DNA from: Crithidia sp. LVH-60A
Lineage: Eukaryota > Euglenozoa > Kinetoplastea > Trypanosomatida > Trypanosomatidae
NCBI GenBank assembly: GCA_030078075.1
Contig: CP119645.1
Location: forward strand, 186,001 to 250,000
Length of the DNA: 64,000 bases
Direction: 5' to 3'
Numbering within the stretch: the first letter of the stretch is position 1; every line of letters begins with the position of its first letter. Position numbers and translations under genes: made by a program. Under the pieces are notes generated by a model. That model was not told the DNA's origin. It did not search any database and was given only the letters and a program-made list of their open reading frames with translations. Shown piece after piece: positions 21,501 to 30,364 of this stretch.

Positions 21501-21588
21501 AAACCTGGACGCACCACAAGCAAATAAAAAGTGCCGCTGCATTTTACTTGCGCTCTACAAATTCCTGCTCTATCGCTCAGTCTGCAAG
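15567..21588. other. Divergent strand-switch region, gene-free, with GC-rich islands and G-tracts
   Basis: About 6 kb lies between the minus-strand retroposon and the first plus-strand gene. In trypanosomatids, polymerase II transcription starts in such divergent regions. I see no frame with a recognisable domain. Composition is patchy: GC-rich islands (about 16000-16300, 16980-17160, 18250-18450, 18650-20130) alternate with AT-rich DNA (about 20220-20560). G runs occur at 16058-16067 and 20654-20667. The GC islands could be decayed mobile DNA or old genes, but none matches a family I know. The open frames at 18661-19131 (minus) and 19179-19670 (plus) have no recognisable content. Confidence 0.6.
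20649..20667 (+). other. G-tract, possible G-quadruplex
   Basis: Four G, one T, then fourteen G on the plus strand, about 0.9 kb upstream of the first plus-strand gene and inside the presumed initiation region. Such a run can fold as a G-quadruplex. Homopolymer length is also where assemblies are least reliable. Confidence 0.5.
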
Positions 21589-22353
21589 ATGAAGACTGTT
21601 TTACTTCTCGGCGACTCTATCACGCAGCAGGGGTACTGCTCCGGCTGGGTGTCGAACGTAAGCGATGCACTGGTCCGCCGTGCATACGTTGTGAATAGTG
21701 GCCTGAGCGGATACAACACGCGGTGGCTGCTCAAGCTTTTGGCCGATCCGAGCACCTGTGAGAACGTCATCCCTTCGTGGGTACAGGAGCCGTTGTTTGT
21801 CACACTGATGCTTGGCTCAAACGACTGCTCTGATGGATGCCAAGGCGTGCCTGTGGAAGAATATCGCGATAACCTTCGCGCCATTATCGACATTGTGCTG
21901 GAAAAGGTGAGGCCTGTTGGCGGGGTGTTTGTGCTCACACCACCGCCTGTTCAAGAAAAGATCTGGAATGGTTTGAATCCGGAGAACTGCCGTTTCTACG
22001 CTGCTGCGCGTGCGTACCGCCAGGCTGCGATGGACGTGGTGTCGGGAACGAGCAAGGCGCACCCACAGAGAGTCCACACTGTCGATATCCAGCGTGCCTT
22101 TCTGGAGTATGGTGCTCCTGGATCCACAGAGGCAGACATGGATAAATTTAACCCTCGAGGCGCCTGGACAGCACTGATGAGCCCCGACGGGCTTCACATC
22201 AATGCTTTGGGGGGCCAGCTGTTCAGCGCCACGCTCCTTCACGCTATCCGGAACGCGCCGCGTGGGTCTAAGGTTCTTCATAACGACAAAACTGTCTGGC
22301 CACTACCGAGCTGGGAGGATATGATTCAGAGTTCTACTAAGGAAGGTAAGTGA
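21589..22353 (+). CDS. SGNH/GDSL-type esterase, IAH1-like
   Basis: A 254-residue hydrolase of the SGNH/GDSL family, closest in layout to isoamyl-acetate-hydrolysing esterase (IAH1). The nucleophile motif LGDSIT is at residues 6-11, the oxyanion Gly lies in SGLSGYNTRW, block III is LMLGSNDC and block V is DGLHINALG with the catalytic Asp and His. All four catalytic or oxyanion positions are present. There is no signal peptide, so a cytosolic location is likely. The frame is open upstream to 21496, but the first ATG is at 21589 and puts the GDS box at the usual N-terminal place. It is the first gene of the plus-strand unit. The substrate (a small ester) is inferred from the family only. Confidence 0.88.
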   Translation: MKTVLLLGDSITQQGYCSGWVSNVSDALVRRAYVVNSGLSGYNTRWLLKLLADPSTCENVIPSWVQEPLFVTLMLGSNDCSDGCQGVPVEEYRDNLRAIIDIVLEKVRPVGGVFVLTPPPVQEKIWNGLNPENCRFYAAARAYRQAAMDVVSGTSKAHPQRVHTVDIQRAFLEYGAPGSTEADMDKFNPRGAWTALMSPDGLHINALGGQLFSATLLHAIRNAPRGSKVLHNDKTVWPLPSWEDMIQSSTKEGK

Positions 22354-23017
22354 GAGCGGCTTTTATCACCCGCAGCTGTTCGCTTTCTTGAGTCGCCGGT
22401 AAGTTGCCAGAAAAGTCTTATATGATAGGTTTTTTCTTATTGTTTACGAACGCATTAAACTATCGTCTTTTTTTTTTTGAGATCTTCTTCACCGCAAGCG
22501 CTATGTCAGCTCTTCAAATATAGGATTCAATTCGAAGACCTGGTAAAAGGAAGAAGAGAGCAACAACATGGAGAGGGTCAACTGCTGCTTTTCGTTGTAC
22601 AGTACAATTTTCTGTTTCCAGATGGTGAGCGCGCTAGTTGCTTTAGTCTACACATAATGTATAGAACACCGCGCGGAAAAGCGCTTTCTATCCTTTCTTG
22701 CTCAGAGTTGGAGTGGGTCCGAAACTAGACGGAGTTTGTCTGCTTTGAAGCAAGCCTTTGCTAAAACCTACTTTCTTCAAGTGCAACCTGAATGAGGCAC
22801 TCCGCTTTCAGCATAAGAGAGGCCAGAACTATCTACTTCTGTAAATTTTGCGGTCACACTCCTATATCCTCGTATCATTACGTGTCTTGTCAGATCTGCA
22901 ACGTATTCCGCAGGTATACACTCCTAACTTTCCGTGCGAAACAAGGCTTTAGCAGCTGTCTTTGGCAAACAAAACTCATCACCGTTTGTATCTGCACCGC
23001 GAAGCACTTTTAAACAG
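22354..23017. other. Intergenic DNA between esterase and glycosyltransferase copy 1
   Basis: No gene is visible. T runs near 22469-22479 could serve as a trans-splice polypyrimidine tract. The last 40 bases before the next ATG resemble the same position upstream of the second glycosyltransferase copy, but with more mismatches than the coding part. Confidence 0.6.
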
Positions 23018-24765
23018 ATGCACCACAAGCAACCACCGCCCAAGCGATCCCACAGCGGGGCAATCACGCGCAATGCGGTGCTTGGCGGATTGGCAGCGTG
23101 TCTATTTCTCTTCGGTATTTTTGGCATTCCGCACGTGTTGAGAGATGACAGCAATGCGCAGGTGTCTACAACACGGGCGCCTGTAATTGTACCCACCAGC
23201 GGTGTCGCGGCAACCACGCAGCGTCCTTCTGACCCACCGACGGCAACAGCGTCCAATGATCCCCAGTCTACGGTTCCTGTCATGTCAACGACGCCTCTGT
23301 CGACACCACTGCCGCCCACAACCTCTGCCTCTCCAGAGCCCACCCCGACGGCAGCTCCGTTGACTGGTGTTCCGAAGGAGTTGAGCCGGTGGAGCACTTA
23401 CACGATCCCCGCTGATTGGATGGAGTGCATTAGGCGCAACCTGCAGCTGGACAAGGTGGGGCGGCCGCTACACGCGGTGACGGAGATGGCGGGCGCCATC
23501 CCGCTGCTGATCACGCCGCTGACGGGTGACGTGCGGTTCTTTCCGTACTTCATCTGCTCGGTAGATGTGCCGGTACGCTACCACCTCGTGATCCAAAACG
23601 AGCGCGACGCGGAAACAGTGGCTGCAATTGACGAGCTGCAGCGGCGTTTCGGGGACAGCGGGCGGCTTCTTGTAATGCGGAACCGGTACAATCGCGGGTA
23701 CTCTGGAAGCATGAACCAGGGGTTTGAGTGGGCTCTGAAGGAGCGGACGATGGCTGAGGTGCCGTGGGTGTTTGCGTGCGGCGTGGACACGATCTTTGAA
23801 CGCGGACTGCTTGCTAACCTCGTGGGGGTTGTGGAGAGCAACACGCGCGGCGATGCTGCGATGCTGCAGTCGCTGCAGGAGGAGGTTGAGATGGAGGAGC
23901 GCCTAGTGAGGGAGGGGAACCTGTCGTACTACGAGCAGTGGGCGCCGAAGGGACGGCCGCTGAAGGTGCTGCGGAGTGGCTACCCTGGTGTGCCGCTGAA
24001 CGTGCGGACCGCACCGCTTCTGCCTGATCGTGTGCGCTACATGGTTGCGGACGAGAACCGGGCCAGCGGGGCATTCGGCGCGGCCGAGTTGCGAGACCGC
24101 TTTTTCGGCAACTTTGTGGCTAGTGTAACCCCCTATTCCATACGCTGTGGGCACTGTGGCCATTACGCGGCTCTCGCTCTCCACTGTCGGCACCTTCGAC
24201 GAGAATTACTTCCCTGCGTACATGGATGACATCGACATGCGTTGGCGGCAATTCGCATACGGCTTCTCGTGTATTTTTGCGGAAGACTACGGACCTGTGC
24301 GCCGGTGGCATCACTACAACGCCCCCAACCTCCGTGGTGGCGGGCCGTTCTCCGACCCAGATCTTGAGAAGTACGGAACGGAGAACAACTACAGCCGCAG
24401 AGCTTTTGGGAGCTACATTCAGCGCTCGAAGGGATTGTACGACAGGCTGAAGCACGGCCCACGCAATCTGGGTGGTGTTTGGCGTGAGTCTGTGGAGGAG
24501 GGTGTGTACCAATACACTCGATTTAACGTGTCGCGCTATCCTGCGGATACGTGGGTGCTTGACGAGACTGTCAGGGAGTGCATGTTTCGGCACACGTACG
24601 ACTACACCAGGCGCGCGTGGACGCGTCCGCGGAACTGCTCGTACAAGCTGAGCACGCTGGCGGACAGCGGGGTTCTTGGGGAGGATCAGCTGGCGAGTTA
24701 TCAAGCGGTGCTCGCCGCTGGTATGTACGAGGCGAAGTGAATCGGTGTCCGCTCACCTATTTGTA
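22978..24765 (+). repeat. Segmental duplication, copy A (glycosyltransferase unit)
   Basis: This block is almost identical to 25762-27548. From the ATG to the end I see only one synonymous A/C difference (near 23058) and one extra C (24129-24133). Homology stops sharply after the sequence CACCTATTTGTA downstream of the stop codon. The short upstream part has a few mismatches. The duplication is recent or has been homogenised. Confidence 0.9.
23018..24740 (+). pseudogene. GT2-type glycosyltransferase, copy 1, frameshifted
   Basis: The same gene as the intact copy at 25802-27523. It carries one extra C in a C run at 24129-24133 (five C here, four in the other copy). This shifts the frame after about codon 370 and ends the protein near 24229 at 403 residues. 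The lost part contains the FDENYFPAYMDD box, a conserved motif of the catalytic domain in this family, so the shortened product would be inactive. The downstream part remains open in the shifted frame to 24740. Because the only change is in a homopolymer, it could be a sequencing error rather than real decay. Confidence 0.75.
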
Positions 24766-25761
24766 TCCGACGTATATGTCTTCTTTCTGTCTTTATTCGT
24801 GTGATATCATCCGGTCTATCATTGATTCCAGCTTTTTTTTCCTTTTTTTTTTTGGTTTCACTGTATTACTCCCCTTTTTTGATGAAGACTCGTTGAGTGC
24901 ATGTCTTCTTGGCGTGCGATACAGCAGAGCTTTGACAGTTAGGGGAAAGTGTGCAAATAAACGCGAAAAGTTTTTTTTTTTTGGTTTCATTCCTTTTTTT
25001 TTTTCGATATTGTGGCTGATTAACAAATGCTGCGTGGTAGATCAACAGTTTTCAAAGAAAAGCGTTGTAGTCTTTGCAACTGTCTAAAAGCAAACTACAG
25101 AAATTGCCGCGTTAGTCTGAAAATCTTTTTTTTTTCCCGGAGGAGCTCCATACAAAATTACTCAAATAGTTTTCCCCGAAATAATTTTTTCTCTACAAAT
25201 TCGAAGAACATCTCGCAGTCTGCAAAAGCGAGTCAAGGCTTCAATCCAAATAAAAGAAAATAGTGCGTTTTCAAAGCAGCGACTCTTCTCCTTAGAACTT
25301 TTCACTACTATGATGACTTCTTGTGTTGTGCCAGACGATGCGCTGCCGTTTAAGCGGTGCCACTCTTTGAATGTTTGTGAAAAGAGAGCAACCGAAGCTT
25401 TGAAAAGGCAATGTAGCTTGTTAAGTGCGCATCACCTTTGCCTCTTGATACTTCACAAGTAGTCTCTGCACGCTCAAAGCCGTGCAGCCTTATTGCTTAC
25501 TTCTACTGTTCAGCCCTTGTCTTTGCGATGCAAACAGAAGTTCTCTTGGTTGTCCTTACTCTCCTATTGGCATCCTCTCGTCTTCGCAAATAATTCCTTT
25601 CTGATTCGAAAATCGACTTTCTTTGACTTAACGAAACCGCCTGAACAACTTTTTCTGTGAACACTGTACTGTTTCAGAGAAGGTTGGGAAAACGGAATAA
25701 AATAAACAGGGAATTTCTTGTCACTATCGTCAAACCGACAGGTCCATTGCCAACGAGATAC
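24766..25761. other. Intergenic DNA between the two glycosyltransferase copies
   Basis: About 1 kb of unique AT-rich DNA with several long T runs (24832-24852, 24970-24981, 24992-25002, 25127-25135). No gene is seen. The T runs on the plus strand fit polypyrimidine tracts for trans-splicing of the downstream copy. Confidence 0.6.
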
Positions 25762-27548
25762 ATCAACGTTTTTATCTGCACCGCAAAGCACTTTTAAACA
25801 GATGCACCACAAGCAACCACCGCCCAAGCGATCCCACAGCGGGGCCATCACGCGCAATGCGGTGCTTGGCGGATTGGCAGCGTGTCTATTTCTCTTCGGT
25901 ATTTTTGGCATTCCGCACGTGTTGAGAGATGACAGCAATGCGCAGGTGTCTACAACACGGGCGCCTGTAATTGTACCCACCAGCGGTGTCGCGGCAACCA
26001 CGCAGCGTCCTTCTGACCCACCGACGGCAACAGCGTCCAATGATCCCCAGTCTACGGTTCCTGTCATGTCAACGACGCCTCTGTCGACACCACTGCCGCC
26101 CACAACCTCTGCCTCTCCAGAGCCCACCCCGACGGCAGCTCCGTTGACTGGTGTTCCGAAGGAGTTGAGCCGGTGGAGCACTTACACGATCCCCGCTGAT
26201 TGGATGGAGTGCATTAGGCGCAACCTGCAGCTGGACAAGGTGGGGCGGCCGCTACACGCGGTGACGGAGATGGCGGGCGCCATCCCGCTGCTGATCACGC
26301 CGCTGACGGGTGACGTGCGGTTCTTTCCGTACTTCATCTGCTCGGTAGATGTGCCGGTACGCTACCACCTCGTGATCCAAAACGAGCGCGACGCGGAAAC
26401 AGTGGCTGCAATTGACGAGCTGCAGCGGCGTTTCGGGGACAGCGGGCGGCTTCTTGTAATGCGGAACCGGTACAATCGCGGGTACTCTGGAAGCATGAAC
26501 CAGGGGTTTGAGTGGGCTCTGAAGGAGCGGACGATGGCTGAGGTGCCGTGGGTGTTTGCGTGCGGCGTGGACACGATCTTTGAACGCGGACTGCTTGCTA
26601 ACCTCGTGGGGGTTGTGGAGAGCAACACGCGCGGCGATGCTGCGATGCTGCAGTCGCTGCAGGAGGAGGTTGAGATGGAGGAGCGCCTAGTGAGGGAGGG
26701 GAACCTGTCGTACTACGAGCAGTGGGCGCCGAAGGGACGGCCGCTGAAGGTGCTGCGGAGTGGCTACCCTGGTGTGCCGCTGAACGTGCGGACCGCACCG
26801 CTTCTGCCTGATCGTGTGCGCTACATGGTTGCGGACGAGAACCGGGCCAGCGGGGCATTCGGCGCGGCCGAGTTGCGAGACCGCTTTTTCGGCAACTTTG
26901 TGGCTAGTGTAACCCCTATTCCATACGCTGTGGGCACTGTGGCCATTACGCGGCTCTCGCTCTCCACTGTCGGCACCTTCGACGAGAATTACTTCCCTGC
27001 GTACATGGATGACATCGACATGCGTTGGCGGCAATTCGCATACGGCTTCTCGTGTATTTTTGCGGAAGACTACGGACCTGTGCGCCGGTGGCATCACTAC
27101 AACGCCCCCAACCTCCGTGGTGGCGGGCCGTTCTCCGACCCAGATCTTGAGAAGTACGGAACGGAGAACAACTACAGCCGCAGAGCTTTTGGGAGCTACA
27201 TTCAGCGCTCGAAGGGATTGTACGACAGGCTGAAGCACGGCCCACGCAATCTGGGTGGTGTTTGGCGTGAGTCTGTGGAGGAGGGTGTGTACCAATACAC
27301 TCGATTTAACGTGTCGCGCTATCCTGCGGATACGTGGGTGCTTGACGAGACTGTCAGGGAGTGCATGTTTCGGCACACGTACGACTACACCAGGCGCGCG
27401 TGGACGCGTCCGCGGAACTGCTCGTACAAGCTGAGCACGCTGGCGGACAGCGGGGTTCTTGGGGAGGATCAGCTGGCGAGTTATCAAGCGGTGCTCGCCG
27501 CTGGTATGTACGAGGCGAAGTGAATCGGTGTCCGCTCACCTATTTGTA
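25762..27548 (+). repeat. Segmental duplication, copy B (glycosyltransferase unit)
   Basis: Partner of 22978-24765, with the same sharp downstream edge after CACCTATTTGTA. This copy has four C at 26913-26916, which keeps the reading frame open. Confidence 0.9.
25802..27523 (+). CDS. Type II membrane GT2-type glycosyltransferase, intact copy
   Basis: A 573-residue protein with Golgi glycosyltransferase layout: a short basic cytosolic tail, one membrane anchor (about residues 22-41), a Thr/Ser/Pro-rich stem (about 50-120) and a lumenal catalytic domain. The catalytic domain resembles family 2 (rhamnosyltransferase-like) enzymes. It has NRYNRGYSGSMNQGFEWAL (the nucleotide-sugar box usually written NRGxxxGxNxG), FACGVDTIF as the likely metal-binding Asp region, and FDENYFPAYMDDIDMRWR near residue 400. 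The first ATG at 25802 is chosen because the upstream extension has only a TTG. The donor and acceptor sugars cannot be read from the sequence. Surface glycan synthesis is the plausible role. Confidence 0.8.
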   Translation: MHHKQPPPKRSHSGAITRNAVLGGLAACLFLFGIFGIPHVLRDDSNAQVSTTRAPVIVPTSGVAATTQRPSDPPTATASNDPQSTVPVMSTTPLSTPLPPTTSASPEPTPTAAPLTGVPKELSRWSTYTIPADWMECIRRNLQLDKVGRPLHAVTEMAGAIPLLITPLTGDVRFFPYFICSVDVPVRYHLVIQNERDAETVAAIDELQRRFGDSGRLLVMRNRYNRGYSGSMNQGFEWALKERTMAEVPWVFACGVDTIFERGLLANLVGVVESNTRGDAAMLQSLQEEVEMEERLVREGNLSYYEQWAPKGRPLKVLRSGYPGVPLNVRTAPLLPDRVRYMVADENRASGAFGAAELRDRFFGNFVASVTPIPYAVGTVAITRLSLSTVGTFDENYFPAYMDDIDMRWRQFAYGFSCIFAEDYGPVRRWHHYNAPNLRGGGPFSDPDLEKYGTENNYSRRAFGSYIQRSKGLYDRLKHGPRNLGGVWRESVEEGVYQYTRFNVSRYPADTWVLDETVRECMFRHTYDYTRRAWTRPRNCSYKLSTLADSGVLGEDQLASYQAVLAAGMYEAK

Positions 27549-28543
27549 GTAGAATCACCTGTTGGAGAGGCGCTGCATACTTAACTCTCCTACTTACACG
27601 ATTATTAGCCCGTTTTGGCGTCTGCGCAAGTTTGGTCAAAACAAGGCACCACTTTAAGCCGGCTTTTCAAGTCGGTGGCTTGTAAGTCGGTGAACGCGGT
27701 AGTGGACTGGTGCTGCGCCGTAGGCGAACAGACAAAACTGTATTCCATCTTCCGTATTTATTGTTGTAAATCGTAAAAGGAGTATTGGATTCTTTAGCTT
27801 TATTTGTTTGCCCTCCCGCGATTGTTTTCTTTGTTTAAAGGGTATATCGCGCTTTCTCTTCTTCGTCCTCTATCGAACAGCATTTTTTCCTCGAACACTT
27901 TTCGTACCTTCCGTGCTTTTTTTTTTTCTATTATGCTTCGTTTTCAGTTAATACAGTTCTGCCCGCAGCAAGGAGAGGGAACATGCGTAGTTTTTGTCGT
28001 TTCTCGGATCTCGACCATGTTTCTCAACTCTCAGTCGTCCACGGTTGCTTCGAGGAAATAGTGCGGTGCAAGGTGTGAGCCAGTATGCCATGACTTCTCT
28101 GTGTGCATGTCTGGACAGAAGGTTTGGCGTTTCTCTCTATTCTGCCCATCACTCTGTGGCATTTTATTGTAAGTCTCTCTTCATCTTTGGAGAGAGCGGA
28201 AGCAAAGTGCTGTAACGCACATGGTTGTCACCACTCGAAGCCTCTCCTACCACCTTTGACCCTAACGAAACAAAAACAACACACAAAAAAACTGTTTATT
28301 TTTCTTCGTTGCACTGCTTTTGCCCCCAGGTTTGACCACCTAACTTAAAAATTTTACAACCTGAAGCTCACCCACACATCAGAAGAAACGCTTGCTGTCT
28401 TTTTTTCCTTCGTCCACCACCTTTTTTGCTTCTCTGGTCTGCACAACACGTGTTGCTCCAGTAGCTCCACTGCTCCTTTCTCTCTTTATAACACATCAAG
28501 AGGCAGCTTTGGGCCGCCTCTCATTTGCATCTTCGCAACGGCC
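27549..28543. other. Intergenic DNA upstream of the hexose transporter
   Basis: About 1 kb, pyrimidine-rich on the plus strand, with T or CT runs near 27919-27929, 28398-28408 and 28471-28486. These are good candidates for the splice-acceptor tract of the transporter. No gene is seen. Confidence 0.6.
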
Positions 28544-30364
28544 GTGCAATCAGATAATCCCACTCAAAATGCTCGCAGTGGTGGGACATCCGAGGAGCAG
28601 CGCGTCGATGGCGAGGAGCCTGCAACTTTGGTGGAGGTGAAGCAGCGTGTCTCGACGCCGACAGAGGAGACCCATGAGGAGCACCTGCCCAACGCGTCTG
28701 ATCCGCCGCCGCCGTTTTTCAGCCTAAAGAATCTCCCGCTGATTGCTGTCCCTGGCATTGGCGGGACATTGAACGGGTGTGCCATCGGTTTCATTGGCGC
28801 GTATGCGCAAATGTATATTATGGGCACCGACTGCTCCCTCTACCGAGGCGGGCGGATAGCCTGCGAGACGCTTCCTTACTCCGACTGTAAGTGGTTCGAC
28901 GACGACGCTGGTGGCTACTGCGGATGGTACAAGGTGACGTGTCGGAAGCAGTACGCGTGGGGCAACAGCACTGACGCTGTCTTCGGTGAGGAAACAGCTG
29001 CGCGATCTGCTTGCCTTGGTGATCAGCGGTGCACGTGGTCGTACAGCGAACAGCAGTGTGTGAACCCGGCAGGTCTCTCCACTGGGAACCACGGCCTCTT
29101 TGCCGGTTCGCAGGTGGTAGGAAGCTGCATCGGCGCTTTTCTTGCGTCGATGTTGGTGCCGCGGATCGGGTCTCGACTTTCGTTCGTCATTATTGGCCTC
29201 ATGCAGTTTGTGTGTTGCGTCATGAAGTTCGTTTCCTGCGCCGAGGACGAGTTCTGGGTGCTCATCCCCGCTCGTTTCGTGATCGGTCTGAGCCTCGGCC
29301 TCACCAGCGTTGCGTGCCCTCTCTACGTGGACCAGAATGCGCACCCAGCACACAAACGACAGCTTGGCTCGCTGTATCAGACCTTTACCTCTGTTGGCCA
29401 GCTCATCGAGGCCACCATGGCGCTCGGTGTTGGGCAGAGCATCTGGCTGGAAAAGGACAAAGACCAGCACGTGATGGGTCGCATACAAAGCCTCGTGGGA
29501 TGCTTGATGGTGATCAGCATTTGCATGATCCTCCTCGGTGTCTTCAGCAAGGAGACTCGGGCAAAGTTCAACCACGAAGAGACGAAAGGTGCCGTCCAAC
29601 TCAACGCGAACGAGTTCAGCTATCGGGATATGTTGCCGCGGTTGATGATGGGCACTGTTATCGCCTGCACGCTTCAGATGACAGGCATCAACGCCATCAA
29701 TAACTACGCACCGACCATTATGGGCAACCTCGGGGTCGCTCCGCTCGTGGGCAACTTCATCGTGATTGCGTGGAACCTGGTGACGGCCATCGCCGCCTTC
29801 CCTCTCGTGTCTCGCTTCTCGATGCGCCACCTCTTTCTCATCGGCGCGCTTTTCATTTCCTGCATGTGCATCTTTCTCTGCGGCGTCCCTGTGTACCCTG
29901 GTGTAACCGCAAGCGCGACGACAAAGCACGCGGTGGGCATCGTGGGTATCCTTCTGTTCGTCCTGGGGTACGAACTTGCCGTCGCGCCATGCTACTTCGT
30001 CCTCACGCAGGATCTCTTTCCTCCGTCATTCCGTCCCAGAGGCGCGTCGTGGACGCAGGTTTCCATGTACGTCTTTAACGTGATCATCAACGTCTGCTTC
30101 CCCATCGCCGTGGAAGACCTCTCCGGCGGCCCCTCTGGAGACCAAGATAAGGGCGAGTCTATTGTCTTCATCTTCTTTGGTGGAGTCGGCTTGGTTTGTC
30201 TCGTACTGGAGTTTTTCTTTCTCCACCCATGGGAGGACGGGGAGGTGGCGACAGCACATCCTCCCAAGGAGGCCGAGGTGCGACCGGTCCCTCCTTTTCC
30301 GAGCGAGGAGCTTCACGGGGTCCAGCTAGACGCCTTCAACAGGTCCACGGGTAGCTCGCGGTAG
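28544..30364 (+). CDS. Kinetoplastid hexose (glucose) transporter, MFS sugar-porter family
   Basis: About 600 residues. The N-terminal cytosolic segment is followed by a first span (GIGGTLNGCAIGFIGAYAQ) and a large Cys-rich exofacial loop with at least seven Cys, typical of trypanosomatid THT/GT transporters. Sugar-porter features follow: a RFVIGLSLGLTSVACPLY segment, an LQMTGINAINNYAPTIM helix 7, and FPPSFRPRGASW near the end. The C-terminus is hydrophilic. No in-frame ATG exists ahead of the first membrane span; the frame is open upstream with only GTG (28544). The natural-looking ATG at 28569 is in the plus-one frame, so a one-base indel between about 28570 and 28650, or a lost start, is likely. 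Function is facilitated glucose uptake at the cell surface. Confidence 0.85.
   Translation: MQSDNPTQNARSGGTSEEQRVDGEEPATLVEVKQRVSTPTEETHEEHLPNASDPPPPFFSLKNLPLIAVPGIGGTLNGCAIGFIGAYAQMYIMGTDCSLYRGGRIACETLPYSDCKWFDDDAGGYCGWYKVTCRKQYAWGNSTDAVFGEETAARSACLGDQRCTWSYSEQQCVNPAGLSTGNHGLFAGSQVVGSCIGAFLASMLVPRIGSRLSFVIIGLMQFVCCVMKFVSCAEDEFWVLIPARFVIGLSLGLTSVACPLYVDQNAHPAHKRQLGSLYQTFTSVGQLIEATMALGVGQSIWLEKDKDQHVMGRIQSLVGCLMVISICMILLGVFSKETRAKFNHEETKGAVQLNANEFSYRDMLPRLMMGTVIACTLQMTGINAINNYAPTIMGNLGVAPLVGNFIVIAWNLVTAIAAFPLVSRFSMRHLFLIGALFISCMCIFLCGVPVYPGVTASATTKHAVGIVGILLFVLGYELAVAPCYFVLTQDLFPPSFRPRGASWTQVSMYVFNVIINVCFPIAVEDLSGGPSGDQDKGESIVFIFFGGVGLVCLVLEFFFLHPWEDGEVATAHPPKEAEVRPVPPFPSEELHGVQLDAFNRSTGSSR

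Noticed and set aside
21496-21588. N-terminal extension of the esterase
   Set aside because: The extension begins at GTG, not ATG, and family similarity starts at the ATG at 21589.
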